This document shows, in pieces, positions 1-8,899 of a DNA stretch of 64,000 nucleotides (the first letter of the stretch is position 1; every line of letters begins with the position of its first letter). Location of the stretch: NCBI RefSeq assembly GCF_014196455.1, contig NZ_JACIDS010000004.1, positions 62,001 to 126,000 on the forward strand, given 5' to 3'. This DNA is from Kaistia hirudinis (GTDB lineage Bacteria > Pseudomonadota > Alphaproteobacteria > Rhizobiales > Kaistiaceae). A program made the translations under genes and the position numbers. The notes beneath the pieces are model-generated. The model did no database searches. It was not told where the DNA came from and saw only the letters and a program-made list of their open reading frames with translations.

Positions 1-16
1 GTTCGCTCGCGCTCAT
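1..16 (-). CDS. Start of a further ABC transporter gene (partial, runs off the window)
   Basis: An ATG on the minus strand at 16-14 overlaps the TGA of the permease at 13-15 in the ATGA arrangement that also joins the two genes upstream of it. Only five codons are visible. By analogy with ribose/rhamnose-type operons, the next gene is probably a second permease or another component of the same transporter, but this is inference from position alone. Confidence 0.45.
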
Positions 17-995
17 GCCGTCCCCCGCGCCAGAAGTCCGCGGATGCCGCCGGCGCGGACGGTGCGGTCGATGACGAGCGCGATCAGGATGATCCCGCCA
101 TAGATGGCGTTCTGCCAGAAGCCGGAGACGCCGAGGATCGGCAGCGCGACCTGCACGGCGCCGAGGAACAGGACGCCGAGCATGGTGCCGGCGACCGAGC
201 CGATGCCGCCATTGATCGAGACGCCGCCGATCACCACGGCCGCGATCACGGTGAACTCGAAGCCAACGCCCGTGATGCCTGGGTTCACATAGCCGAAGCG
301 CGCCGCATAGATGATGCCGGCGAGGCCCGCCAGCGCCCCGGAGAGTGTAAAGACGAGGATCGTCACCGGCACCACGCGGATGCCGCGCAGTGGCGCCGCG
401 CCGGGGTTGGAGCCGATCGCGTAGATCTGGCGGCCGACCTGCGTGAAGGTCAGGAACAGCCAGGTCGCGAGCGCCACGGCGAAGGCGATGATCACGATCC
501 AGGGAATCCCGAAGGGCGAGGTCTGCGCCATGCGGATGATCGGCTCGGGAATGTCGTTGGGATCGATCTGCTTCGAGCCGGAGAGGATGAAGAGCAGTCC
601 GCGATAGAGGCTGAGCGTGCCGAGCGTGACGATGATCGAGGGCAGGCGGAACAGCGTCACGATCAGCCCGTTCACGAAGCCGAGCGCGGCGCCAGAGAGG
701 ATCGCAACGGCGAAGCCGATGAAGAGCGGCCATTCCGGGTGATCGCGAAACACCATGCCAGCTGCGATCGCCGAGAAGCCGAGGATCGAGCCGATCGAGA
801 GATCCACATGGCGCGCGAGCAGGACCATCATCTCGCCCATGGCGGCGACCATGATGAGCGGGATGGCGAGCAGCACGATCCGGACGGTCTCGCCGGAGAG
901 GAAGCGTGGCTCGATCAGCCCGACGACGAGCGAGAACAGGACCAGCATCACGAGGATGCCGGCTTCGCGGGCGCGGGCGAGGCGGCGGACGAGGC

Positions 996-999
<4 letters not shown>
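13..999 (-). CDS. Sugar ABC transporter permease (RbsC/RhaP type)
   Basis: Inner-membrane permease of 328 residues in the BPD_transp_2 (RbsC-like) family. It is almost entirely hydrophobic, with about eight to ten membrane segments, and carries the family's conserved loop around HVDLSIGSI (canonical GGIDLSVGS) near residue 70. The start is the ATG at 999, because it overlaps the TGA of the ATPase by 4 bp; upstream codons in the same frame read into the ATPase and look non-coding. It should form the channel of a sugar importer with the ATPase at 996-2531. The amidohydrolase in the operon points to a deoxy-sugar or lactone-forming sugar, but the substrate is not proven. No substrate-binding protein is visible; it may lie off the left edge. 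Confidence 0.88.
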
Positions 1000-2527
<1,528 letters not shown>

Positions 2528-2531
<4 letters not shown>

Positions 2532-3391
2532 GTCAGGGGCTCCAGACGATAGAAGCGCGCGGCGTTGCCGTTCCAGAACCGGGCGAGATCGGCTTGCCCA
2601 ACGCCGGCAAGGCGCCGGTCCAGCAGGTCGGTCCAGTCGCGATAGCCGATGGCCTGCACGGCCACGGGCCAGTCGCCGCCGAACATGACGCGATCAAAGC
2701 CGAAGGCCTCGATGGCGACATCGACGTAGCGGGCGAGGTCGTCCTCGCGCCACGCGGCGTGGTCGGCCTCGGTGGCGACGCCGGAGATCTTGCAATGGAC
2801 ATGCGGCAGCGCAGCCAGTTCGCGCATCTGGCTGGCCCAGGGCTCCATCACCCCCGCCCGGATCGCCGGCTTGCCGATATGATCGAGGATCATCGGCACT
2901 TCCGGAATCGCCGCCGCGAATTTGAGCGTGTTCGCCATGTGGCGGTGGTCGATGCAGATATCGAAGGAGAGGCCGAACTCGGCCAGCGTCCGCACGCCCG
3001 CAATGAAATCGGGCCGCAGGCAGAAATCGAGATCGTCCTCGAACTGGATGATGCGGCGGATGCCGCGCAGAATGTCGTGGCGCGCGAGGTGAGCGAGATC
3101 GTCGGTGACGGCCGCGCCCTTCTCCAGCGGAGCCCAGGCGACGAGGCCCTGAATGCGCGGATCCTCGAGCGCCAGCGCCGCCACCCAGTCGGCCTCTTCG
3201 CGATACTGGCGCGGATCGACCTCGCACTGGAGGAAGACCATGGCGGCGATGTCGAGCCCTTCCGTCGCCTGATCGTAATCGGCGAGCCGGTAGGGCCGGT
3301 CCAGCACGGCATTGCCCGACAGCCAGTCGTACCGCAGGCGCGCCGGGTCCCACAGATGCAGGTGCGTGTCGATGATCGGGACGGTCGGCAT
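2528..3391 (-). CDS. Amidohydrolase 2 family protein (sugar-lactonase-like)
   Basis: A 287-residue cytoplasmic TIM-barrel metal-dependent hydrolase of the COG3618 type. The N-terminus has the metal-binding IDTHLHLWD motif (H10, H12); further on are MILDHIGKP and FGGDWPV, the typical strand ends carrying a metal-ligand His and the catalytic Asp. Relatives include L-fuconolactonase and other sugar lactonases, so opening of a sugar lactone during catabolism of the imported sugar is a reasonable inference. I chose the ATG at 3391, which leads directly into the barrel; a GTG at 3478 would add 29 Arg/Gly-rich residues that do not resemble the family. It is the first visible gene of the transporter operon. 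Confidence 0.82.
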
Positions 3392-3736
3392 GCCTACGCC
3401 GCTCCCGCCGCCGACACGATTCGATCGGACGTCCTCACGCCATTCCTCCCTTCGATGCCGTTCTTCATGTCTCGTCACAGCGGCATCGATCCCGTGTAAA
3501 CGTCAACACGCAACGCATCCAAGGTCAAGGGGGGAATCGCAAGGTTCGACGGGTGTCGGCCTCTCGTCGGGCGCCATGAATGGCTTGAAAGCCGTGAAAA
3601 TCGCCGGAGTCCCGCTGTGGTCCTCCGGTGCCGGGAGCCTTGCCGAAATCCATCAGAGCGGTTTTGGCTGATGAAAACGTTCGCCAAAGCGATGATGGCA
3701 GTCGGCGGCATGGATCGCGTGAGGCCCGATGGGCCC
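3392..3736. other. Intergenic stretch without a recognised gene
   Basis: About 345 bases between the amidohydrolase start and the terminator of the KGG gene. It must hold the promoter of the leftward transporter operon, but I see no convincing -35/-10 pair or operator. The reading frames present are Arg/Pro-rich and have no recognisable protein. Confidence 0.4.
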
Positions 3737-3764
3737 AAAGAAAAGGCCCGCCTTGCGGCGGGCC
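3737..3764 (-). terminator. Intrinsic terminator of the KGG protein gene
   Basis: A perfect 8-bp GC stem (GGCCCGCC / GGCGGGCC, 3745-3764) with a 4-nt loop is followed on the minus strand by TTTTCTTT. It lies 33 bases downstream of the stop of the 64-residue KGG gene. Confidence 0.8.
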
Positions 3765-3796
3765 CCGGTCTGGACGACCCTTCGTCTTCAGGTAGT

Positions 3797-3991
3797 TCAG
3801 CGCTGTCCGCCCTTGCTGCCCATGTCCTTGTCAGGCGCGCCCTGCTGGCGCTTGTCCTTGTCGGTGGCCTGCTCCTGCTGCCGGCCGGAGCCATGCGCGT
3901 GCTCGCCACCCTTCTTGCCGGCTTCTGCGGCGCGCTTCGGATCATTCGCGAAATTGCCCGAGCCGCCACGCTGTTCGTTCTGATTGGCCAT
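3797..3991 (-). CDS. KGG-repeat general stress protein (GsiB-like)
   Basis: A 64-residue, highly hydrophilic protein rich in Gly, Lys, Gln and Asp. It contains stress-induced KGG motifs: FANDPKRAAEAGKKGGE and a second, diverged copy ending GSKGG near the C-terminus. The family is small, intrinsically disordered and hydrophilin-like, and is linked to osmotic or desiccation stress. The start is the ATG at 3991, just after an AAAGGA ribosome-binding site; an upstream in-frame extension lacks family similarity. In rhizobia such genes are often under the EcfG general stress sigma factor, but I did not find a clean GGAAC-N16/17-GTT promoter. A short perfect repeat (GGGAAC-ATC-GTTCCC, 4040-4054) lies upstream. 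Confidence 0.85.
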   Translation of the reverse strand: MANQNEQRGGSGNFANDPKRAAEAGKKGGEHAHGSGRQQEQATDKDKRQQGAPDKDMGSKGGQR

Positions 3992-4110
3992 GATGTCGGT
4001 CCTTTCGTTATCCTCCCAGCGACCAATCAATCCTTTGCCGGGAACATCGTTCCCTCGCGGCGGTCGCTGGGGATTTCCACGCCACCCGATCGAAGCGTCG
4101 TTGTGATCGG

Positions 4111-4139
4111 TTGACATTGGCGGAGGCGCTGCCTATGGT
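4111..4139 (+). promoter_or_regulatory. Sigma-70 promoter of rpmJ
   Basis: Perfect -35 TTGACA (4111-4116), a 17-bp spacer and -10 TATGGT (4134-4139), ending about 70 bases upstream of the rpmJ ATG. Confidence 0.7.
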
Positions 4140-4210
4140 CCGGCCGAATTTTCGAGCGGGCGCCTTAGGCGCTCGTTTCGTTCATGAAACCCTTTCGCGA
4201 GCCAAGCGCC

Positions 4211-4336
4211 ATGAAGATCAAGAACTCGCTGAAGGCCCTGCTCGGGCGCCATCGGGCCAATCGGCTCGTTCGTCGCAAGGGTCGTGTCTTCATCATCAAC
4301 AAGGTCAACCCGCGCTACAAGGCGCGTCAGGGTTGA
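4211..4336 (+). CDS. rpmJ: 50S ribosomal protein L36 (bL36)
   Basis: A 41-residue, very basic protein beginning [14 protein letters not shown] and ending NPRYKARQG, the alphaproteobacterial form of bL36. It binds 23S rRNA late in large-subunit assembly. The canonical zinc ribbon Cys/His ligands are absent, so this is the zinc-free (C-minus) type. It matches the family length and lies under a strong promoter (4111-4139). A hairpin with a T run follows at 4392-4432. Confidence 0.93.
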   Translation: MKIKNSLKALLGRHRANRLVRRKGRVFIINKVNPRYKARQG

Positions 4337-4391
4337 TCGGCCGGGCCGCAAGGCCCGTCGATACGGACCTTATGGTCTATAGCTTTGACGA

Positions 4392-4432
4392 AACCCGCAT
4401 TGGGGGCTAGTTGTCCCTGATGCGGGTTTTTC
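4392..4432 (+). terminator. Hairpin with T run after rpmJ, overlapping the next start codon
   Basis: Inverted arms AACCCGCAT (4392-4400) and ATGCGGGTT (4420-4428) enclose a 19-nt loop, and a five-T run (4427-4431) includes the end of the second arm. It looks like the rpmJ terminator, but the second arm contains the ATG (4420-4422) of the downstream TPR gene, so it could also limit that gene's expression. Confidence 0.6.
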
Positions 4433-5025
4433 GTGTTGGCCTCGTTCTCTTCGCTGCCCTGCTGCCGCTGACGCTGAATGGAGCGGGCGGTCAGGAGCGC
4501 GCAGCTGCGCCACCGGCTGCACGGCCGTCCGATGCCTTTGCGGGCAAGACGATGGACCAGCTCTTCGCGCAGTTGGCCGACAAGAGCGATCCCGATGCCG
4601 GTCAGGCGGCCGAGAACGAGATCCAGCGGCGCTGGCTGAATTCCGGCAGCGATACGATCGATCTGCTGATGCAATGGTCCGCGCAGTCGCTCGCCGCGAA
4701 GGACTATGGCGCCTCGCTCGACTTCCTGGATGCCGTCACGGCCCTGAAGCCCGACTATGCGGAAGGGTGGAACCGCCGCGCGACCATCTTCTATCTGCAG
4801 GATGATTACGGGAAGGCGATCGCCGACCTCGAGAAGGTGCTCGCGCTGGAGCCGCGCCATTTCGGCGCCCTGGCGGGACTCGGCCTGATCCTGCGCGATG
4901 TCGACCGCAAGGCCGATGCGCTTGCGGCGCTCCAGAAGGCGCTCGCCATCGACCCCTATCTCGATTCCGACGTGCAGGACACGATCGACGAGCTGAAGCC
5001 GGAGGTGGACGGAGAGGAGATCTGA
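4420..5025 (+). CDS. Exported tetratricopeptide-repeat protein
   Basis: A 201-residue protein with a Sec-type signal peptide (residues 1 to about 26: MRVFR, then a hydrophobic core) and at least two TPR units in the C-terminal half (pattern ...YAEGWNRRATIFY... then ...FGALAGLGLILRD...). It is probably a periplasmic scaffold for protein-protein contacts; the partner is unknown. The ATG at 4420 lies inside the preceding hairpin; a TTG at 4411 is an alternative start adding three residues. No clear Shine-Dalgarno is visible. The gene stands alone, convergent with pyk. Confidence 0.8.
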   Translation: MRVFRVGLVLFAALLPLTLNGAGGQERAAAPPAARPSDAFAGKTMDQLFAQLADKSDPDAGQAAENEIQRRWLNSGSDTIDLLMQWSAQSLAAKDYGASLDFLDAVTALKPDYAEGWNRRATIFYLQDDYGKAIADLEKVLALEPRHFGALAGLGLILRDVDRKADALAALQKALAIDPYLDSDVQDTIDELKPEVDGEEI

Positions 5026-5076
5026 TCTCCCCTCCGGAACTTATTGTGCTGGTCGCCAGAGGCGCTGCGGGCGGCC

Positions 5077-6528
5077 TTAGCCGGCGCCGACGGTCCCTTC
5101 GCTGCCCGTGCCGACAAAGGCGATGCGCAGCATGTTGGTCGCGCCGGGCGTGCGCAGCGGCACGCCGGCCGTGATGATGATGCGGTCGCCCGGCTGGGCG
5201 AATTCCTCGCGCGCCGCGATGTAGCAGGCGCGGTTCACCATGTCGTCGAGATTGTAGGCATCCTCCGAAACGACGCAGTGCAGGCCCCAGACAATGGAGA
5301 GCCGGCAGGCGGTCGATTCGATCGGCGACAGCGCGATGATCGGCGTGCGCGGACGTTCGCGCGCCGCGCGGAGGCCCGTGGAGCCGGACGCGGTGTAGCA
5401 GCAGATGGCGGCGAGGTTCAGCGTCTCGGCGATCTGCCGGGCCGCCGCCGAGATCGCGTCGGCGCCGGTCGCCTCCGGCTCGGTGCGCTGCGCGTGCATG
5501 ATGTTCTTGTGGTTGACGTCGCGCTCGACCTCGGTCGCGATGCGGTCCATCGTCGCCACGGCGTCGATCGGGAACGCACCGGCGGCCGATTCCGCCGACA
5601 GCATGACGGCATCCGCGCCTTCATAGACGGCAGTGGCGACGTCCGAGACCTCGGCGCGGGTCGGGACCGGCGCCGTGATCATGGATTCGAGCATCTGCGT
5701 CGCGATCACGACCGGCTTGCCGGCACGGCGGCAGGCGCGGGTGATCTGCTTCTGGATGCCGGGAACCTGCTCGAGCGGCATTTCGACGCCGAGGTCGCCG
5801 CGGGCGACCATCAGCGCGTCGGAGATCTCGATGATCTCCGCGAGGCGCTGGACGGCCTGCGGCTTCTCGATCTTCGACATGATGCCGGCGCGGCCGGCCG
5901 CGATCTTGCGGACCTCGGCGACGTCATCAGGGCGCTGCACGAAGGACAGGGCGATCCAGTCGACCTTCGCCTCGAGCGCCGCGTCGAGATCGGCGCGGTC
6001 CTTCTCGGTCAGCGAGCCGGTGCGGATGGTCGAATCCGGCACGGAGACGCCCTTGCGGTCCGAAAGGCGCGTGCCGACTTCGACCGTGGTCAGGGCCGAC
6101 TTGCCGTCGGGCGCGACGGAGACGACGCGCAGGCGCACCTTGCCGTCATCGATGAGCAGGCGATGGCCCGGCTCGAGCGCCTCGAGAATTTCCGGATGGG
6201 GCAGATAGACGCGACCGGTCGTGCCGGGCGTCGGATCGGAATCGAGCGTGAAGGTCTGGCCGACCGCGATTTCGACCGCCTTGTCCGCGAAGGTTCCGAG
6301 GCGCAGCTTCGGACCCTGCAGATCGGCGAGAACGCCGATCGGGCGGCCGACCTCGGCGCTGACGGCGCGGATGTAGCCGACCAGCTCGCGCAGCTTCTCA
6401 TGCGCGGTGTGGCTCATATTGATGCGGAAAACGTCGGCGCCGGCATGGAACAGCTGGGCGATCGTTGCCTTATCGGAGGACGCGGGCCCGAGGGTCGCGA
6501 GTATCTTGACCTTGCGCGACCGTCTCAT
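5077..6528 (-). CDS. pyk: Pyruvate kinase
   Basis: A 483-residue cytoplasmic enzyme transferring phosphate from phosphoenolpyruvate to ADP, the last step of glycolysis. The N-terminus KVKILATLGPAS, the RINMSH segment, the catalytic-lysine signature IMSKIEKPQ and MVARGDLGVEMP are all present, and the length is normal for the family. The start ATG at 6528 overlaps the TGA of the upstream DUF1036 gene by 4 bp, so the two are co-translated. This DUF1036-pyk pairing is conserved in related bacteria. A candidate promoter lies before the DUF1036 gene at 7023-7052. Confidence 0.97.
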   Translation of the reverse strand: MRRSRKVKILATLGPASSDKATIAQLFHAGADVFRINMSHTAHEKLRELVGYIRAVSAEVGRPIGVLADLQGPKLRLGTFADKAVEIAVGQTFTLDSDPTPGTTGRVYLPHPEILEALEPGHRLLIDDGKVRLRVVSVAPDGKSALTTVEVGTRLSDRKGVSVPDSTIRTGSLTEKDRADLDAALEAKVDWIALSFVQRPDDVAEVRKIAAGRAGIMSKIEKPQAVQRLAEIIEISDALMVARGDLGVEMPLEQVPGIQKQITRACRRAGKPVVIATQMLESMITAPVPTRAEVSDVATAVYEGADAVMLSAESAAGAFPIDAVATMDRIATEVERDVNHKNIMHAQRTEPEATGADAISAAARQIAETLNLAAICCYTASGSTGLRAARERPRTPIIALSPIESTACRLSIVWGLHCVVSEDAYNLDDMVNRACYIAAREEFAQPGDRIIITAGVPLRTPGATNMLRIAFVGTGSEGTVGAG

Positions 6529-6986
6529 TGGTTCTTCGCTCCCTGCTGGGTCGGTTCGTTGAGTTGGATGGTCCAGGTCGACTGCTCGCCGGTGTCGACT
6601 TCGAAGAAGCCGGAGCGGTTGAAGCCGCGGGCGACGCAATCCTCCGTGCCCTGGATCGTGAACATCTTGTCTTTGGTGCACATCGCGTATTTGCCGCTCC
6701 ATTCACCGCCGTGATCATAATCAACGGCATATATGTAGTAATATCGCGATACGAGAGTGCCGCTCACAAGCGTTTCACAACTATTCATGGGGACGTTCCA
6801 CCATCCCTCTGTCATCCAGACCTTCTTGTCTTTGTATCCGATCGAGACACCCACGCGGTTCTGCGTGCGATTGCACAGCCGCAGATCAGCATAGGCAGGT
6901 GACGAATCAAAGAACGCTGTAGCCAAGACAAAAACGGCGAACGCGGTGACCAATCCTGGTCCGGATCGAAGACTGGTCAAACGCAT
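6525..6986 (-). CDS. DUF1036 secreted/periplasmic protein
   Basis: A 153-residue protein with a signal peptide predicted to end after AYA (residue 33), followed by a DUF1036 domain: LRLCNRTQNRVGVSIGYKD, the Trp-rich WMTEGWWNV, and C-terminal FNRSGFFEVDTGE with conserved cysteines. Its function is unknown. The ATG at 6986 gives a clean signal peptide; upstream in-frame codons back to 7217 are Arg/Pro-rich and implausible. The last four bases overlap the pyk start. Coupling with pyk is conserved, but no biochemical link is established. Confidence 0.83.
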   Translation of the reverse strand: MRLTSLRSGPGLVTAFAVFVLATAFFDSSPAYADLRLCNRTQNRVGVSIGYKDKKVWMTEGWWNVPMNSCETLVSGTLVSRYYYIYAVDYDHGGEWSGKYAMCTKDKMFTIQGTEDCVARGFNRSGFFEVDTGEQSTWTIQLNEPTQQGAKNQ

Positions 6987-7022
6987 CAAGGCGGCCGTCA
7001 ATCGGTTGAGGCAGACGTGTGC

Positions 7023-7052
7023 TTTATGGTCTTTCGCATTTCGGGCTGTCAA
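7023..7052 (-). promoter_or_regulatory. Candidate promoter of the DUF1036-pyk operon
   Basis: On the minus strand a perfect TTGACA (7052-7047) is followed by an 18-bp spacer and CATAAA (7028-7023), 37 bases upstream of the DUF1036 start. Confidence 0.5.
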
Positions 7053-7269
7053 CGTCCGATCTGGGTCGGATGGCCGGCATCGGACGGCCGCCGGGCCGCG
7101 CGGAGGAGACGGGGAGGGGTGGTCGCTTCGCATGGCGCCGATGTTCGCAAGAAACGCGGCGGCATCATGGCTTGGCCGTGGCGCGGATGAGGCGCGGCGC
7201 GGCTGGACGCCCGACATTGCTGTCGGATTTCATCTGGCGGGGCGGGCGCCGCGCCACTATGTTCGCGCC

Positions 7270-8136
7270 ATGCCGACCGCCGCGACCGATGATGACAAGG
7301 TGCCGCCCGCAGGGGATACCGAGCCTGCCTTTGAGTTCCTGCCCGGCGACGACGCCGGCGGATTGGTGCTGCTGTGCGACCACGCGTCGAACCGCCTGCC
7401 GGCGGGCTACGGCTCGCTGGGCCTGCCGCCATCGGAGCTGGAGCGCCATATCGGCTATGATATCGGCGCGGCCGCGCTGACGCGGGGCCTTGCCGAGCGC
7501 CTCGGCGTTCCGGCGGTGCTCTCGTGCTTCTCGCGCCTCCTGATCGATCCCAATCGCGGCCTCGACGATCCGACGCTGATCATGCGCCTCTCGGATGGGT
7601 CGGTCGTGCCCGGCAATGCGCGCCTCGACGCGGCCGAGCGGCAGGCGCGGATCGACCGCTATTATCGGCCCTATGACGAGGCCATCGATCGGGTGCTGCG
7701 CCGGGCGCTGACGAGCGGCCATGTGCCGGCGGTCCTGTCGGTCCACAGCTTCACGCCGATCTGGCGCGGCCGTCCGCGTCCCTGGCATGCGGGCATTCTC
7801 TGGGACAGCGATCCCCGCCTCGCGCGGCCGCTGATCGACGGGCTGGCGGCCGGGGGCGATCTGGTGGTCGGCGACAACGAGCCCTATCACGGCGCCCTCA
7901 AGGGCGACACGCTCTATCGCCATGCGACGCGGCGCGGGCTGGCCCATGCGCTGATCGAGGTTCGCCAGGACCTGATCGCCGATTCGGCCGGCGTGCATGA
8001 ATGGGTCGACCGGATCGCCACCGTGCTGGCGGCGTTCGATCTCGGGTCGTCGCCGCATGGCATTTCCTATTTCGGATCCCTGACCGGACCGGTCGAGGCG
8101 CGGCCTTGGCCCGAGGCGGACGGAGCACAAGCATGA
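7270..8136 (+). CDS. N-formylglutamate amidohydrolase family protein
   Basis: A 288-residue protein of the N-formylglutamate amidohydrolase family (PF05013), whose founding member releases formate from N-formylglutamate in histidine degradation. Family hallmarks are LLCDHASNRLP near the N-terminus, SVHSFTP mid-protein and a C-terminal VEVRQDL-like segment (here IEVRQDLI). No hut genes are nearby, so the true substrate may differ. The start ATG at 7270 was chosen because the domain begins about 35 codons later; the frame stays open upstream but reads as low-complexity. The stop overlaps the DUF1244 start (ATGA). Confidence 0.86.
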   Translation: MPTAATDDDKVPPAGDTEPAFEFLPGDDAGGLVLLCDHASNRLPAGYGSLGLPPSELERHIGYDIGAAALTRGLAERLGVPAVLSCFSRLLIDPNRGLDDPTLIMRLSDGSVVPGNARLDAAERQARIDRYYRPYDEAIDRVLRRALTSGHVPAVLSVHSFTPIWRGRPRPWHAGILWDSDPRLARPLIDGLAAGGDLVVGDNEPYHGALKGDTLYRHATRRGLAHALIEVRQDLIADSAGVHEWVDRIATVLAAFDLGSSPHGISYFGSLTGPVEARPWPEADGAQA

Positions 8137-8444
8137 CGACTTCCGACGACGACGCGCTGCGCACGCAGCTTGAGGCGGCTGCCTTCCGGCGCCTGCTGGC
8201 GCATCTCTCCGAGCGTTCCGACGTGCAGAACATCGATCTGATGAATCTCGCCGGCTTCTGCCGCAATTGCCTGGCCAACTGGTATCGCGAGGCGGCCGAG
8301 GCCGAGGGGCAGGCGATGAGCAAGGACGAGGCGCGCGAGCGCGTCTACGGCATGCCCTATGAGGCCTGGCGGCAGCTGCACCAGAAGGAGGCCTCGGCGG
8401 AAGCCGTCGCCGCCTTCGCGGCCGCCCAGCCGCGCCACGACTGA
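8133..8444 (+). CDS. DUF1244 family protein
   Basis: A 103-residue helical protein with the conserved DUF1244 core LMNLAGFCRNCLANWYREAA and the C-terminal YGMPYEAWRQLHQ. The Cys pair in FCRNC is typical of the family, which is largely confined to Proteobacteria and has no assigned function. It starts at 8133, overlapping the stop of the amidohydrolase gene by 4 bp, so it is co-translated, and it precedes gapR by about 100 bases. Confidence 0.88.
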   Translation: MTTSDDDALRTQLEAAAFRRLLAHLSERSDVQNIDLMNLAGFCRNCLANWYREAAEAEGQAMSKDEARERVYGMPYEAWRQLHQKEASAEAVAAFAAAQPRHD

Positions 8445-8545
8445 CGTTCCGGCTGCGGCCTCATGCCTCGTGCTGCTTGACCCGATAGCCGGAAACGGGC
8501 AATCACCCACGCCTGCCCAGCAAGATTTTGAGGAGTTTATGCGAC

Positions 8546-8797
8546 ATGTCGAACGATGACGTACAGGGGATCGCCGCGGCCCAGCTCAAGTCCATCGTCG
8601 AGCGCATCGAGCGCCTCGAGGAGGAGAAGAAGGCGATCGCCGACGACATCAAGGACGTCTATGGCGAGGCCAAGGCTAACGGCTTCGATACCAAGGTGCT
8701 GCGCACCATCATCCGCCTGCGCAAGCAGGATGCATCGGAGCGCGAGGAGCAGGACGCGATCCTCGACCTCTACAAGGCCGCGCTCGGCATGGTCTGA
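8546..8797 (+). CDS. gapR: GapR nucleoid-associated protein (DUF2312)
   Basis: An 83-residue, mostly helical DNA-binding protein. The core [17 protein letters not shown], followed by [15 protein letters not shown] and RTIIRLRK, is diagnostic of DUF2312/GapR. In Caulobacter GapR encircles overtwisted DNA ahead of replication and transcription forks and stimulates topoisomerases. The start is the ATG at 8546 (MSNDD), preceded by GAGGAG at 8530; an ATG six codons upstream is less likely. A strong bidirectional terminator follows at 8822-8857. TTGACC at 8477 could be the -35 of its own promoter, though the -10 is poor. Confidence 0.93.
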   Translation: MSNDDVQGIAAAQLKSIVERIERLEEEKKAIADDIKDVYGEAKANGFDTKVLRTIIRLRKQDASEREEQDAILDLYKAALGMV

Positions 8798-8821
8798 TCC
8801 GACCTGAAGCTGCCGCTCACG

Positions 8822-8857
8822 AAAAAGCCGCTGTGACGGGCGTCACAGCGGCTTTTT
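8822..8857. terminator. Bidirectional intrinsic terminator between gapR and the DUF882 gene
   Basis: Perfect 16-bp arms (8822-8837 and 8842-8857) with a GGGC loop, flanked by A5 and T5 runs. It can stop gapR transcripts on the plus strand and those of the convergent DUF882 gene on the minus strand. Confidence 0.9.
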
Positions 8858-8899
8858 CGTATCTGGCTTAGGGTGCCTTTCAACGAAGGCCGGAGCCCG

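Noticed and set aside
3992-4110. EcfG general-stress promoter before the KGG gene
   Set aside because: GGAAC-like words occur but none has a GTT element 16-17 bases downstream on the minus strand.
8477-8505. gapR promoter TTGACC / CAATCA
   Set aside because: The -35 is fair but the -10 matches poorly, so I left it as a remark in the gapR entry.
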